Assembly (NCBI RefSeq): GCF_014237835.1
Contig: NZ_JACJVI010000004.1
Coordinates: 273,291-337,290 of the forward strand
Length of the DNA stretch: 64,000 nt
From: Rhizobium sp. AQ_MP
GTDB taxonomy: Bacteria; Pseudomonadota; Alphaproteobacteria; Rhizobiales; Rhizobiaceae
Direction: 5' to 3'
In this document: piece after piece, positions 27,757 to 37,017 of the stretch
Numbering within the stretch: position 1 is the stretch's first letter
How the letters are laid out: the number at the start of each line of letters is the position of its first letter
Notes under the pieces: generated by a model
Told to the model about the DNA's origin: nothing
Databases searched by the model: none
Seen by the model: only the letters and a program-made list of their open reading frames with translations
Position numbers and translations under genes: made by a program

Positions 27757-27803
27757 CTAACTGGACAAGAAAGTTGACCAGTTAGCATTTCACTTGCTAT
27801 GAA
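27757..27803 (+). promoter_or_regulatory. Promoter and operator of the lactate utilisation operon
   Basis: CTAACTGG (27757-27764) and CCAGTTAG (27778-27785) form a perfect 8-bp inverted repeat with a 13-base spacer. The right arm overlaps a -35 box TTGACC (27774-27779), and TATGAA (27798-27803) lies 18 bases downstream as -10. The arrangement fits autorepression by the GntR protein that starts at 27823. Confidence 0.72.
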
Positions 27804-27822
27804 ACGGTATGGAGAGAGGCTG

Positions 27823-28653
27823 ATGAACGAAAGCGAAGAGACGCTGTTTTCCGGCGTAAGCCACAGCCGCACGGCAGACGAAGTGGTGCAGCAGATCGAG
27901 CTTCTGATCCTCGATGGCGTGCTGCGCGACGGAGATCGCCTGCCTGGCGAGCGGGAGCTTTCGCAATCGCTGGAGGTCTCCCGGCCAATCCTGCGTGATG
28001 CGCTGAAGGAGCTCGAAAGCCGGGGACTTCTGCTCAGCCATCATGGCGGCGGAACCTTCGTTGCCGACATCATCGGCCAGGTGTTTTCCAAGCCGGTCAC
28101 CGATCTCATTTCGCGGCATGCCCGCGCCACGCGCGACTATCTCGAATATCGCCGAGAACTTGAGGGCCTGACGGCGGAGTTGGCCGCTCAGCGGGCGACG
28201 GAAACCGACAAGGCGCTGCTCACGCGGATCATCGAGGACATGCGCCGCGCGCATGTGGATCAGGAACCTGAGGACGAGCTCGCCGCCGATGTCGAGTTTC
28301 ACAATGCCGTCGGCGAAGCGGCCCACAACATCATTCTGCTGCACACGATGCGCGCCTGTTACCGGCTCTTGTCGGAGGGCATCTTCTTCAATCGCAAGGC
28401 CGTGTTCTCGCTGCCCAATGCGCGGGAGCGGCTGCTCGAGCAGCATGTGGCCATCCATGACGCGATCCTCGACGGCGATCCCGAAGCGGCCAAGGCCGCA
28501 GCGCAGGCGCATATCGATTTCGTCATGCGCGCGGCCGACGAAAGCGCGCGGGCGGGCGAATGGGGACGCGTCGCGAAACTCAGGCTGATCCGGCGCGATG
28601 GCGGGCGCGGGAACCGCACTGCCGGCAATTCCAAGACGGAGACGAAAGCGTGA
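27823..28653 (+). CDS. lldR: GntR/FadR-family regulator of lactate utilisation
   Basis: A 276-residue regulator of the FadR subfamily. The winged helix is at residues 10-75 (VVQQIELLILDGVLRDGDRL, GERELSQSLEVSRPILRDAL, GGGTFVADI), and a helical FCD effector domain follows with metal-ligand-type His residues (FHNAVGEAAHN; EQHVAIHDAIL). I use the ATG at 27823 with GAGAGAGG upstream. The gene overlaps lutA by four bases (GTGA), so it is part of the operon it likely controls. Its operator candidate is 27757-27785. The ligand is probably L-lactate by analogy with LldR and LutR. Confidence 0.88.
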   Translation: MNESEETLFSGVSHSRTADEVVQQIELLILDGVLRDGDRLPGERELSQSLEVSRPILRDALKELESRGLLLSHHGGGTFVADIIGQVFSKPVTDLISRHARATRDYLEYRRELEGLTAELAAQRATETDKALLTRIIEDMRRAHVDQEPEDELAADVEFHNAVGEAAHNIILLHTMRACYRLLSEGIFFNRKAVFSLPNARERLLEQHVAIHDAILDGDPEAAKAAAQAHIDFVMRAADESARAGEWGRVAKLRLIRRDGGRGNRTAGNSKTETKA

Positions 28654-29423
28654 GCCAAGCCCAATCGCGGCCGAAGGTCGGCCTGTTTGCCACCTGCCTG
28701 GTCGACCTCTTCCGGCCGAGTGTCGGCTTTTCAGCCGCCAAGCTGATCGAGGATGCCGGCTGCGACGTGCATGTGCCGATCGCCCAGACCTGTTGCGGCC
28801 AACCGGCCTATAATTCCGGCGACACGAAGGATACGCGCGATCTGGCCAAACAGGTGATCGAGCAGTTCGAGGGCTTCGACTATGTCGTGGTGCCCTCCGG
28901 CTCCTGCGGCGCCATGCTGAAGATGCATTATCCGGAACTCTTCAAGGGCGACGTCCGCTGGGAAGAGCGCTGTCGGCGCTTCTCGGACAAGGTGTTCGAG
29001 CTCGTTTCCTTCCTGACCGACGTGCGCGGCATGACACGCGTGCAGGCGCAGCTCGACAGAAGCGTGACCTATCACGACAGCTGTTCGGGCTTGCGCGAGC
29101 TTGGCATCGCGAAACAGCCGCGCGCGCTGCTGTCGAGCGTCGAAGGGCTGGACCTCAAGGAGATGTCCGGACCAGATGTCTGCTGCGGGTTCGGCGGAAC
29201 GTTCTGCGTCAAGTATCCCGATATCTCCGGCAAGATCGTCTCGAAGAAGACGGCAATGATTGCCGAGACCGGCGCCGAGCTGCTGCTCGCGGGCGACATG
29301 GGCTGCCTGATGAACATGGCGGGCAAGCTGAAGCGCGAGGGCTCATCCATCGAGGTGCGGCATGTCGCGGAAGTGCTGGCCGGCATGACCGACGGCCGGC
29401 CGATTGCCGGCAGCCGCAAGTAG
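28650..29423 (+). CDS. lutA: L-lactate oxidation iron-sulfur protein LutA/LldE
   Basis: A 257-residue subunit of the LutABC L-lactate dehydrogenase complex. It has two CCG domains, PIAQTCCGQPAYNSG and CCGFGGTFCVKYPDIS, which ligate a non-standard 4Fe-4S cluster. The GTG start at 28650 (read MSQAQSRPK) overlaps the regulator stop as GTGA. lutB and lutC follow in the same direction. The gene is also named lldE in other proteobacteria. Confidence 0.93.
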   Translation: MSQAQSRPKVGLFATCLVDLFRPSVGFSAAKLIEDAGCDVHVPIAQTCCGQPAYNSGDTKDTRDLAKQVIEQFEGFDYVVVPSGSCGAMLKMHYPELFKGDVRWEERCRRFSDKVFELVSFLTDVRGMTRVQAQLDRSVTYHDSCSGLRELGIAKQPRALLSSVEGLDLKEMSGPDVCCGFGGTFCVKYPDISGKIVSKKTAMIAETGAELLLAGDMGCLMNMAGKLKREGSSIEVRHVAEVLAGMTDGRPIAGSRK

Positions 29424-29447
29424 TGGACACAAAGGGAGGACGAAGGC

Positions 29448-30872
29448 ATGCAATTCACCGCCCCGCAGTTCAAGGACAATGCCGCCAGGGCGCTGGCCGA
29501 CGGCCAGTTGCAGAAGGCGCTGACCAATGTCGAGAAGGGTTTCATCGCCAAGCGTGCGGCCGCCGTGGCCGCCCTTCCCGAATTCGACGCCCTGCGCGAC
29601 AAGGGTCGCGAGATCAAGAACCATACGCTTGCCCATCTCGACCTCTATCTCGAAGCCTATGAGCGCAAGGTGACGGCATCAGGCGGACATGTGCACTGGG
29701 CGGAAAGTGCCGAGGATGCGCGCCGGCTGGTGCTCGACATCTGCCGGCGGGTCGGGGCCAAGACCGTGACCAAGGGCAAGTCGATGATCACCGAGGAGAT
29801 CAACCTCAACGACTTCCTCTCCGAGCATGCGATCGAACCGGTCGAGACCGATCTCGGCGAATATATCATCCAGCTTCGCGGCGAACATCCTAGCCACATC
29901 ATCGCGCCAGCCGTGCATCTTAACAAGGAGCAAGTGGAAGAGGATTTCCGCCGGGTGCATACGCATCTCGATGCCGATCGTGACCTGACGGCGCCGGAAA
30001 CGCTGCTGTCGGAGGCGCGGCAGGTGCTGCGCAAGCGTTACTTCCAGGCCGATGTCGGCATCACAGGCGCGAACTTCCTGATCGCCGAAACGGGCACTTC
30101 CGTGATCGTCACCAATGAGGGCAATGGCGACCTGACGCAGTCGCTGCCGAAGGTGCACATCGTCGTCGCCTCCATCGAGAAGCTGGTGCCGACACTCGAA
30201 GACTGCTCGCAGATCCTGAGGCTCCTCGCCCGCTCCGCGACGGGTCAGGACATCTCGGTCTACACGACATTCTCCACCGGGCCGCGCCGCGCCGAGGACA
30301 CTGATGGGCCGGAGGAGTATCACGTCATTCTGCTCGACAATGGCCGTACCGCGATGCTCGGCAGCGAATTCCAGGACATGCTGCGCTGCATCCGCTGTGG
30401 TGCCTGCATGAACCACTGTCCGGTCTATCACGCAGTCGGCGGCCACGCCTATGGTTCGGTCTATCCGGGGCCGATGGGCGCGGTGCTGACACCTTCGCTT
30501 TTCGGCGTCGACATTTCAGGCCACCTGCCGAATGCCTCGACCTTTTGCGGACGTTGCGAGAGCGTGTGCCCCATGCATATTCCGCTGCCAAAGATGATGC
30601 GGCACTGGCGCGAGCGCGAGTTCGAGAAGCACCTGAACCCGGCCACGGCACGCTACGGCCTCGGTGTCTGGGCCTTCTTTGCCAAGCGGCCGAAGCTTTA
30701 CCGGCTGGCGGCGTCAGTCGGCGCGCGGATGTTGAGCGTCATTGGCGGCAGCCGCGGGCGGATCGCCGCCCTCCCCTTCGCGTCGGGCTGGACCAGCGTC
30801 CGCGATCTGCCGGCTCCGGAGGGACAGACCTTTGCCCAGCAATGGGCCGCACGCCAGAAGCAGGGAGCCTGA
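29448..30872 (+). CDS. lutB: L-lactate oxidation iron-sulfur protein LutB/LldF
   Basis: A 474-residue protein with an N-terminal LUD-like domain (DICRRVGAKTVTKGKSMITE; GITGANFLIAETGTSVIVTN) and two 4Fe-4S ferredoxin motifs, CIRCGACMNHCPVYH and CGRCESVCPMHIPL. The C-terminal helical part follows. AGGGAGGA precedes the ATG. It transfers electrons from lactate toward the respiratory chain with LutA and LutC. The gene order A-B-C and the 24- and 3-base gaps indicate one operon. Confidence 0.94.
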   Translation: MQFTAPQFKDNAARALADGQLQKALTNVEKGFIAKRAAAVAALPEFDALRDKGREIKNHTLAHLDLYLEAYERKVTASGGHVHWAESAEDARRLVLDICRRVGAKTVTKGKSMITEEINLNDFLSEHAIEPVETDLGEYIIQLRGEHPSHIIAPAVHLNKEQVEEDFRRVHTHLDADRDLTAPETLLSEARQVLRKRYFQADVGITGANFLIAETGTSVIVTNEGNGDLTQSLPKVHIVVASIEKLVPTLEDCSQILRLLARSATGQDISVYTTFSTGPRRAEDTDGPEEYHVILLDNGRTAMLGSEFQDMLRCIRCGACMNHCPVYHAVGGHAYGSVYPGPMGAVLTPSLFGVDISGHLPNASTFCGRCESVCPMHIPLPKMMRHWREREFEKHLNPATARYGLGVWAFFAKRPKLYRLAASVGARMLSVIGGSRGRIAALPFASGWTSVRDLPAPEGQTFAQQWAARQKQGA

Positions 30873-30875
30873 CCC

Positions 30876-31559
30876 ATGGACAGCCGCCAGGCCATTCTTT
30901 CCCGCATCCGTACCTCGCTGAAAGTGGGCGCAGGTGACACCGATCGTGCCGCAACTGTCGCTACACGACTTGCCGAGCGTCCGCGCGGGATTATCCCCAA
31001 GCGCGGCCAGCTGCCGGCCGAGGAGCGGCTGGCACTCTTCATCGCCATGGCCGAGAAATACAATGCGACGACGGAGCGGCTCACCTCGCGCGAGACCCTG
31101 CCTCAGTCGGTCGCCGAGTATCTCAAACAGCGCAATCTGCCGGCCTCGATCCGGATCGGTGCCGACACCAGACTTGTGAACCTGCCCTGGCAGAGCGCCG
31201 GAGCGCTTGAGATCCTGGATGGCGCCTCCGACGGCAACGACCTCGTCGCGGTCAGCCATGCCTTCGGCGGCATTGCCGAGACGGGTACGCTCTGCGTGCT
31301 CTCCGGCCCCGACAATCCGGTAACGCTCAACTTCCTGCCCGACCACCACATCGTCGTCGTCGCGGCATCTGACATCGTTGGCGACATGGAGAGCCTCTGG
31401 GCAAGTCTGCGCGCAGCACAGGGGGACATCATGCCGCGCACGGTCAACCTGATCACCGGGCCGTCGCGCTCGGCCGACATCGAGCAGACGCTGCTGCTCG
31501 GGGCGCATGGGCCGCGCGCGCTCCACATCGTCATCGTCGGAGAGCCTAGCCTAAACTGA
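30876..31559 (+). CDS. lutC: L-lactate oxidation protein LutC/LldG
   Basis: A 227-residue LUD-domain protein, third subunit of the LutABC complex. Recognisable blocks are RQAILSRIRTSL at the start, VAVSHAFGGIAETGTLCVLS, and the end RTVNLITGPSRSADIEQTL followed by GAHGPRALHIVIVG. It starts three bases after the lutB stop, with GGGAG upstream. No lactate permease lies next to the operon. Confidence 0.93.
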   Translation: MDSRQAILSRIRTSLKVGAGDTDRAATVATRLAERPRGIIPKRGQLPAEERLALFIAMAEKYNATTERLTSRETLPQSVAEYLKQRNLPASIRIGADTRLVNLPWQSAGALEILDGASDGNDLVAVSHAFGGIAETGTLCVLSGPDNPVTLNFLPDHHIVVVAASDIVGDMESLWASLRAAQGDIMPRTVNLITGPSRSADIEQTLLLGAHGPRALHIVIVGEPSLN

Positions 31560-31564
31560 GCTCA

Positions 31565-31588
31565 CGGCGCACTTCCAACGGTGCGCCG
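31565..31588 (+). terminator. Hairpin after lutC
   Basis: CGGCGCAC (31565-31572) pairs with GTGCGCCG (31581-31588), loop of 8 bases. No T tract follows, so it may be a processing or weak termination site. Confidence 0.4.
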
Positions 31589-31666
31589 ACCCCAAAAATG
31601 GAACAATCGTATCGTCGAGGCGTTTCTTACGCTCTTCAAACGAACGAATTTTCCAGAGTGGGGATT

Positions 31667-33004
31667 ATGGCTTTACCAACGGATCCGCACGAAACGCCGC
31701 GCATCGCGCTCGTTTCCACGCATGGCTACGTGGCCGCCCAGCCGCCTCTCGGGGCTGCCGATACCGGCGGCCAGGTGGTCTATGTTCTTGAGCTCGCAAA
31801 GAAAATAGCCCAGCTCGGACACAAGGTCGACATCTTCACCCGTCGCTTCGAAGACCAGCCCGAGATCGACGAGGTGGACGAGAATGTCCGGGTGGTGCGC
31901 ATTCCCTGCGGCGGCCGCGACTTCATCGCCAAGGAATATCTCCACCGGCATCTGACGGAGTGGAATGAGAAGGCGCTACGCTGGATCAAGCGCGAGGGTC
32001 TCTCCTATCTCTTCATCAACAGCCATTACTGGGATGCCGGTGTGGCCGGACAGCGCCTGTCGGAGGCGCTGCGCGTTCCGCATATCCACACGCCGCATTC
32101 GCTCGGCATCTGGAAGAAGCGGCAGATGGAGACCGACTATCCCGAACGCGCCGACCTGTTCGAGCAGGAGTTCAACTTCAAGGAACGTATCCAGCACGAG
32201 TTGATCATCTATCGCAGCTGCCAGCTGGTGATCGCGACGACCCCCATCCAGCTGGACATGCTGACCGAGGATTACGGGCTGGCACGCAACCGCGTGCACA
32301 TGATCCCGCCCGGCTATGATGACAATCGTTTCTATCCCGTGTCGGAATCCTCGCGGCAGATGGTACGCCAGCGCTTCGGATTCGAAGGCAAAACCGTCCT
32401 CGCCCTGGGGCGGCTTGCCACCAACAAGGGCTACGACCTTCTCATCGACGGCTTCTCAGTCCTCGCGGAACGCGTGCCCGACGCGCGGCTGAGGCTTGCG
32501 CTCGGCGGGGAGAACCTCGACGCGCAGGAACAGTCTATCCTCTCACAGCTCAAGCAGCAGGTTGCCGATCTCGGCATCACCGACAAGGTCGATTTCTCGG
32601 GCTTCATTCCGGACGAAGATCTGCCCGACATGTATCGCGCCGCCGATCTTTTCGTACTTTCCAGTCGCTACGAACCCTTCGGCATGACTGCGATCGAGGC
32701 AATGGCGAGCGGCACGCCGACGATCGTCACGATCCATGGCGGCCTCTTTCGGGCCGTCAGTTATGGCCGCCATGCGCTGTTTGCCGACCCCTTTGACAAG
32801 TACGATCTCGGCATCACCATGATGAAGCCTTTCAAGCATCCGAGGCTTTACGGGCGCTTGTCACGCATGGGGGCACACAAGGCCCGAAGCCTTTTCACCT
32901 GGACCGGGATCGCCCAGCAACTCGTGGCCCTTGTGGAAGGCCGTCCAGTGGCGCAAGCTCTCGAAGAAAGCGACTGGGCAGAGCCATGGAACGACGGGGA
33001 TTGA
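31667..33004 (+). CDS. mfpsA: Mannosylfructose-phosphate synthase
   Basis: A 445-residue GT4 glycosyltransferase that joins GDP-mannose and fructose-6-phosphate to give mannosylfructose-6-phosphate, as described in Agrobacterium. The N-terminus ALVSTHGYVAAQPPLGAADT, GGQVVYVLELAKKIAQLGHK, HTPHSLGIWKKRQMETDYPE and the EX7E block RYEPFGMTAIEAMASGTPT agree with my memory of the Agrobacterium protein. I set the start at the ATG at 31667 (MALPTDPHE); the frame to 31598 is longer than in relatives. The phosphatase gene overlaps its end. The product is a compatible solute and carbon store. Confidence 0.92.
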   Translation: MALPTDPHETPRIALVSTHGYVAAQPPLGAADTGGQVVYVLELAKKIAQLGHKVDIFTRRFEDQPEIDEVDENVRVVRIPCGGRDFIAKEYLHRHLTEWNEKALRWIKREGLSYLFINSHYWDAGVAGQRLSEALRVPHIHTPHSLGIWKKRQMETDYPERADLFEQEFNFKERIQHELIIYRSCQLVIATTPIQLDMLTEDYGLARNRVHMIPPGYDDNRFYPVSESSRQMVRQRFGFEGKTVLALGRLATNKGYDLLIDGFSVLAERVPDARLRLALGGENLDAQEQSILSQLKQQVADLGITDKVDFSGFIPDEDLPDMYRAADLFVLSSRYEPFGMTAIEAMASGTPTIVTIHGGLFRAVSYGRHALFADPFDKYDLGITMMKPFKHPRLYGRLSRMGAHKARSLFTWTGIAQQLVALVEGRPVAQALEESDWAEPWNDGD

Positions 33005-33750
33005 AACCGGTACGCCTCTTTTCCTCCGACCTCGACGGAACGCTCGCGGGCGATCGCGACGCGTCGCGGGAGTTTGCGCGGCTCTGGCAGGCGCTGCCCT
33101 ATGGGAAGCGCCCACTTCTCGTCTACAACAGTGGACGGCTGATCGAGGACATGCTCGACTTCACCCTCGCGGAAGGACTGCCGCCAGCGGATTTCCTGAT
33201 CGGCGGCGTCGGCACGATGTTGCATTCGCAGACACATCCGCATCTATCGGAGCATTACACCGCGCTGATTGCTGAAGGGTTCGACGTCGATCTCATCGAA
33301 GCCGAGCTTGTCATGATGGAGCGGCTGACCCGCCAGCCGGCGCAGTACCAGCATGACTACAAGTCCAGCTGGTATCTGCATGACGCAACGGTCGAAGAAA
33401 TCCTGGAACTGGAACAGCATCTCGCTGGTTCCGGACATCGTGCTCGGATCGTCTATTCCAGCGCGCGGGATCTCGATGTGCTGCCGGAAATCGCCGACAA
33501 GGGGAGAGCCCTGACCTGGCTCTGTGAAGAGATCGGAATCGCGCTCGATGAGGTCGTCGTCGCCGGAGACACCGGCAACGACCGGGCCATGTTTGAGCTG
33601 GATGGTGTGCGCGGGATCCTGCCCGGCAATGCTCTCCCCGAGCTCATCAGCCTGGCGCAGGGCAGAGCCGGCATGTTCTTGAGCCAAGGCGTCGCCGCAA
33701 ACGGCGTGATCGACGGACTGAGACAATTTGGCGTATTCGCGGCATTCTAA
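32986..33750 (+). CDS. mfppB: Mannosylfructose-phosphate phosphatase
   Basis: A 254-residue HAD class IIB phosphatase of the sucrose-phosphatase type that releases mannosylfructose. Motif I RLFSSDLDGTLAGD, NSGRLIEDMLDFT, and the motif IV AGDTGNDRAMFELDGV are present. The ATG at 32986 overlaps mfpsA by 19 bases; a TTG at 33001, directly before KPVRLFSSDLDG, is the alternative start that fits the shorter Agrobacterium protein. The overlap indicates an operon with mfpsA. No further mannosylfructose gene follows. Confidence 0.9.
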   Translation: MERRGLKPVRLFSSDLDGTLAGDRDASREFARLWQALPYGKRPLLVYNSGRLIEDMLDFTLAEGLPPADFLIGGVGTMLHSQTHPHLSEHYTALIAEGFDVDLIEAELVMMERLTRQPAQYQHDYKSSWYLHDATVEEILELEQHLAGSGHRARIVYSSARDLDVLPEIADKGRALTWLCEEIGIALDEVVVAGDTGNDRAMFELDGVRGILPGNALPELISLAQGRAGMFLSQGVAANGVIDGLRQFGVFAAF

Positions 33751-33934
33751 TCGGTCCCGATGTCGTAAAACGGCGATGCGTGGGTGCCGAATGTCGCATT
33801 GAATTGAACCCTGACGGTTCACACCTGTTAGGCAGCAATAACCATCGCGTGAAAAGCGCTGCTTTTTAATACTCGGCGTCGCGCCTTAAGGGTATTTCGG
33901 CGTATTCTCATCAACGAATCGAGGTGCAAGTTCA

Positions 33935-34444
33935 TTGGGTATCATCGGCCGCATCACATCCAACCTCAAACTCATGCTGCAGCGTCCGCCGCGGCAGCAA
34001 TTCGCTGCGATCTGTCATCGGACAAAGAAGAAGACGGGCGAACTCGAGGTTCTCGTGATCACCAGCCGGGATACCGGTCGCTGGGTCATTCCGAAGGGCT
34101 GGCACATGCCCGGGAAGCTGCCGCATGCGATTGCCGAACAGGAAGCGTATGAAGAGGCTGGCATCAAGGGCAAGGCGTGCCGCGAACCCTTCGGCTACTA
34201 TAGCTACATGAAGCGCATGCGGGGTGGGCATCAGGTGCTGACCCGCGTGCAGGTGCATGCCCTGGAAGTCAAAAGCCTGCTCAAGGAGTTTCCTGAGAAA
34301 GGCAGCCGCAATCTCGAATGGGTGAGCTGCCAGGAAGCGGCATCCCGAGTGGACGAACCGGAGCTCAAGGCACTGTTCCTTGCCTTCGGAAAGCAAACCA
34401 ATCCCGTCGCCGACAGTCTCAAGATCAAGGCCAACGTCGCCTGA
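33935..34444 (+). CDS. Nudix hydrolase with atypical Nudix box
   Basis: A 169-residue Nudix-fold protein of the diphosphoinositol/ADP-sugar type. WVIPKGWHMPGKLPHAIAEQ and EAYEEAGIKGKACREPFGYY cover the Nudix box. The E-A-x-E-E-A-G helix is intact but the usual Arg before the first Glu is Gln, and the early Glu is absent. The start is a TTG at 33935 with GAGGTG upstream; an ATG at 33974 would remove 13 residues. It lies 185 bases after mfppB and upstream of the phosphate transporter. The substrate is unknown. Confidence 0.8.
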   Translation: MGIIGRITSNLKLMLQRPPRQQFAAICHRTKKKTGELEVLVITSRDTGRWVIPKGWHMPGKLPHAIAEQEAYEEAGIKGKACREPFGYYSYMKRMRGGHQVLTRVQVHALEVKSLLKEFPEKGSRNLEWVSCQEAASRVDEPELKALFLAFGKQTNPVADSLKIKANVA

Positions 34445-34450
34445 AACTTC

Positions 34451-34468
34451 TTGTCACGATACTGTCAT
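34451..34468 (+). promoter_or_regulatory. Pho box (PhoB binding site) upstream of pit
   Basis: TTGTCAC-GATA-CTGTCAT is two 7-base repeats at the 11-base spacing of the PhoB consensus CTGTCAT-N4-CTGTCAT; the right half is perfect. It is 145 bases before the Pit start. In Sinorhizobium the orfA-pit operon is repressed by PhoB at low phosphate, so repression here is a reasonable inference. Confidence 0.78.
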
Positions 34469-34613
34469 ATTGAACCCAAGAGACTTTGCCGCTAGGCCTT
34501 CGGGATCGAAGCGAAGTCTGCGGTGATTTGGTCGCCACCTTCGTTTCACATCATTCTGCCACCATGTCACGTATGAGGAACCGGAAGGGAGCCTCTTCCG
34601 GAAAGCATTTGCC

Positions 34614-36119
34614 ATGGGCAAGACGACGCCAAAGCTCGTAAAGCCGACCCTCGACAAGGATCTGGAGAAGATCGCGCATGTCGAAGAAGCCTCGCAGTAT
34701 GTCTCGCGAGGACTTGCCCCCTATGGTCTGGCGCTGATATTTCTCATACTGGCCGCGATCGTCGCCGCGGGCGCCGCCATGGACCGGCCCGGCACGACCA
34801 TCGTCATGGCCGCCGCAGCGCTGGCTGCCTACATGGCGATGAACATCGGCGCCAATGACGTCACCAACAATGTCGGCCCGGCTGTCGGCGCCCGCGTCAT
34901 CAGCATGGGCGCGGCTCTGGCGATGGCGGTGGTGTTCGAGATTGCCGGTGCGATGATCGCCGGCGACCAGGTGGTCGCGACCATATCGCAAGGGATCATC
35001 GATCCTTCGGTGACGCCGACGGCCAGCGCCTATGTCTGGGTGATGATGGCAGCCCTGCTCTCGGCCGGGCTCTGGGTGAATTTCGCCACCTGGGTGAACG
35101 CGCCGGTGTCGACCACCCATTCGATCGTCGGCGGCGTACTCGGCGCAGGCGTGGCAGCGGCCGGCATCGGCAGCCTCAACTGGGGCGTTGTCGCCGGGAT
35201 CACCGGAAGCTGGGTGATCTCGCCGCTTCTCGGCGGCGCAATCGCCGCGCTGGTGCTCGCCTTCATCAAGGAATTCATCATCTACCGTGAAGACAAGATC
35301 GAAGCTGCGAAGCGCTGGGTTCCGGTCCTGATCGCGGTCATGACCGCAACCTTCATCACCTATCTCAGCCTCGAGGGTCTGAGCCAGATCATGACGATCG
35401 GACTGAAAACCGCCGTTGTGATCGGTCTTGCCTGTGGCCTGGTCGCCTGGGTTGTCGTCAAGCCGCTTATCCGCCATCAGGCGGCGGGGCTCGAAAACCG
35501 CAACCAGTCGCTGCGCAAACTCTTCCGTCTGCCGTTGATCTTCGCGGCAGCCCTTCTTTCCTTCGCCCATGGCGCCAACGACGTCGCCAACGCCATCGGC
35601 CCCCTCACAGGGATTGTCGAGGCCACGCGCGCCGGCGGCCTCGTGGAGGGCGGGCAGCCGCAGCTCTGGGTCGTGATGATCGGCGCAATCGGGATTTCCC
35701 TCGGCATCCTGCTCTTCGGCCCGCGCCTGATCCGCATCGTCGGCGAAGAGATCACCAAGCTCAACCCGATGCGGGCCTATTGTGTCTCGCTGTCGACAGC
35801 GACGACCGTGATCCTCGCTTCCGCACTCGGGCTTCCCGTCAGCTCGACCCATATCGCCGTGGGTGCCGTATTCGGTGTCGGTTTCTTCCGCGAATGGTAC
35901 ACCCGCAACTCGAAGCGCCGCGTCGAATACATGCGGGCCAAGGCGGAGCGCTGGGAGGTGGAGCCGAAGCCCGAACGCAACTCCGAAGAGGTTCGCCGGC
36001 GCTACCTCGTGCGCCGCTCTCATTTCATGACGATCGTCGCGGCGTGGATCATTACCGTTCCGGCGTCTGCGGCCCTTGCAGCTCTGCTCTATTGGGTTAT
36101 GTCTCAGCTCGCTCTTTGA
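34614..36119 (+). CDS. pit: Low-affinity inorganic phosphate transporter Pit
   Basis: A 501-residue PiT-family symporter with about eleven membrane segments. Both family signatures are present: MNIGANDVTNNVGPAVGARV in the first half and SFAHGANDVANAIGPLTGIV in the second, plus VNAPVSTTHSIVGGVLGAG and LGLPVSSTHIAVGAVFGVGF. A hairpin CCGGAAG/CTTCCGG (34581-34601) lies just before the ATG. The Pho box at 34451-34468 implies phosphate control. The usual upstream orfA (DUF47) gene is missing; a Nudix gene is there instead. Confidence 0.94.
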   Translation: MGKTTPKLVKPTLDKDLEKIAHVEEASQYVSRGLAPYGLALIFLILAAIVAAGAAMDRPGTTIVMAAAALAAYMAMNIGANDVTNNVGPAVGARVISMGAALAMAVVFEIAGAMIAGDQVVATISQGIIDPSVTPTASAYVWVMMAALLSAGLWVNFATWVNAPVSTTHSIVGGVLGAGVAAAGIGSLNWGVVAGITGSWVISPLLGGAIAALVLAFIKEFIIYREDKIEAAKRWVPVLIAVMTATFITYLSLEGLSQIMTIGLKTAVVIGLACGLVAWVVVKPLIRHQAAGLENRNQSLRKLFRLPLIFAAALLSFAHGANDVANAIGPLTGIVEATRAGGLVEGGQPQLWVVMIGAIGISLGILLFGPRLIRIVGEEITKLNPMRAYCVSLSTATTVILASALGLPVSSTHIAVGAVFGVGFFREWYTRNSKRRVEYMRAKAERWEVEPKPERNSEEVRRRYLVRRSHFMTIVAAWIITVPASAALAALLYWVMSQLAL

Positions 36120-36137
36120 TCCCGGAGACGAGACTTC

Positions 36138-36875
36138 ATGCGTGCCAATTACCGGATGCAGCGGCTCTATGTGACCGCCGACCTCAACTTGAATCAGGCC
36201 TTCGAGGCGACGGCGGAGCAGTTCAACTACCTCGCCAATGTGCTGCGCTTCGAGGACGGGGCTGAGCTTCTCGTCTTCAACGGACGACAGGGCGAGTGGA
36301 AAGCGGCAGTGCATTTTCCGACGCGCAAGAAGATCCTGATCACGCCTGTCGAAGAGACGCGGCCGCAGCCTGAGGTTCCAGACCTGCATTTCCTTTTTGC
36401 CCCGCTGAAGGTCGGCCGGATGGACTATCTGATCCAGAAGGCGGTGGAGATGGGTGCCGGCGTGCTGCAGCCCGTCATGACACAGCATGTGCAGGGCAAG
36501 ATCGGCAGCGTGGACCGGCTGCAGGCCAATGCGGTCGAGGCCGCCGAACAATGCGGCATCCTCGCAATACCCAGGGTCTTCGAGCCGGTGAAGCTTCGAG
36601 ACCTTCTCGACCGCTGGCCGGCGCAGCGCAGGATCATCTATTGCGACGAGGACAGCGCGACGCAGAACCCTCTGCCCGCCCTGTCGCGCATCGAGGAAAG
36701 GTCGCTTGCACTGCTGGTCGGCCCGGAAGGCGGCTTCTCAGACGAGGAACGCGTGCTCCTGCGGTCCCTGCCTTTCGTGACGGCCATTCCTCTCGGCCCG
36801 CGCATCCTCAGAGCAGACACGGCAGCAGTGGCTGCATTGGCCGTCGTCCAGGCTGCGATCGGCGACTGGCGCTAG
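36138..36875 (+). CDS. rsmE: 16S rRNA (uracil-1498-N3)-methyltransferase
   Basis: A 245-residue SPOUT-class methyltransferase that modifies U1498 in the 30S subunit. The N-terminal PUA-like part has [15 protein letters not shown] and HYLANVLR-type [13 protein letters not shown]. The knot domain contains [45 protein letters not shown] and [19 protein letters not shown]. It starts 19 bases after pit. Confidence 0.94.
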   Translation: MRANYRMQRLYVTADLNLNQAFEATAEQFNYLANVLRFEDGAELLVFNGRQGEWKAAVHFPTRKKILITPVEETRPQPEVPDLHFLFAPLKVGRMDYLIQKAVEMGAGVLQPVMTQHVQGKIGSVDRLQANAVEAAEQCGILAIPRVFEPVKLRDLLDRWPAQRRIIYCDEDSATQNPLPALSRIEERSLALLVGPEGGFSDEERVLLRSLPFVTAIPLGPRILRADTAAVAALAVVQAAIGDWR

Positions 36876-37017
36876 TCTCTTCCCGCATCTCAAGTCGTTC
36901 CAGTTTTTTGAGCCGTGCTGCAGAGAATTTCACTTGCACGGCACATAAATCCGGTTCAATCAGCCACAGTGATGGGCCTGCTCGTGCCCACCGGCGACGC
37001 CCAGCAAGGTATCTTTC

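Noticed and set aside
34551..36551. A 666-codon minus-strand frame antisense to pit and rsmE
   Set aside because: Its composition (Asp, His, Arg, Gly-rich) is that of a mirror of a membrane protein gene; pit is certain.
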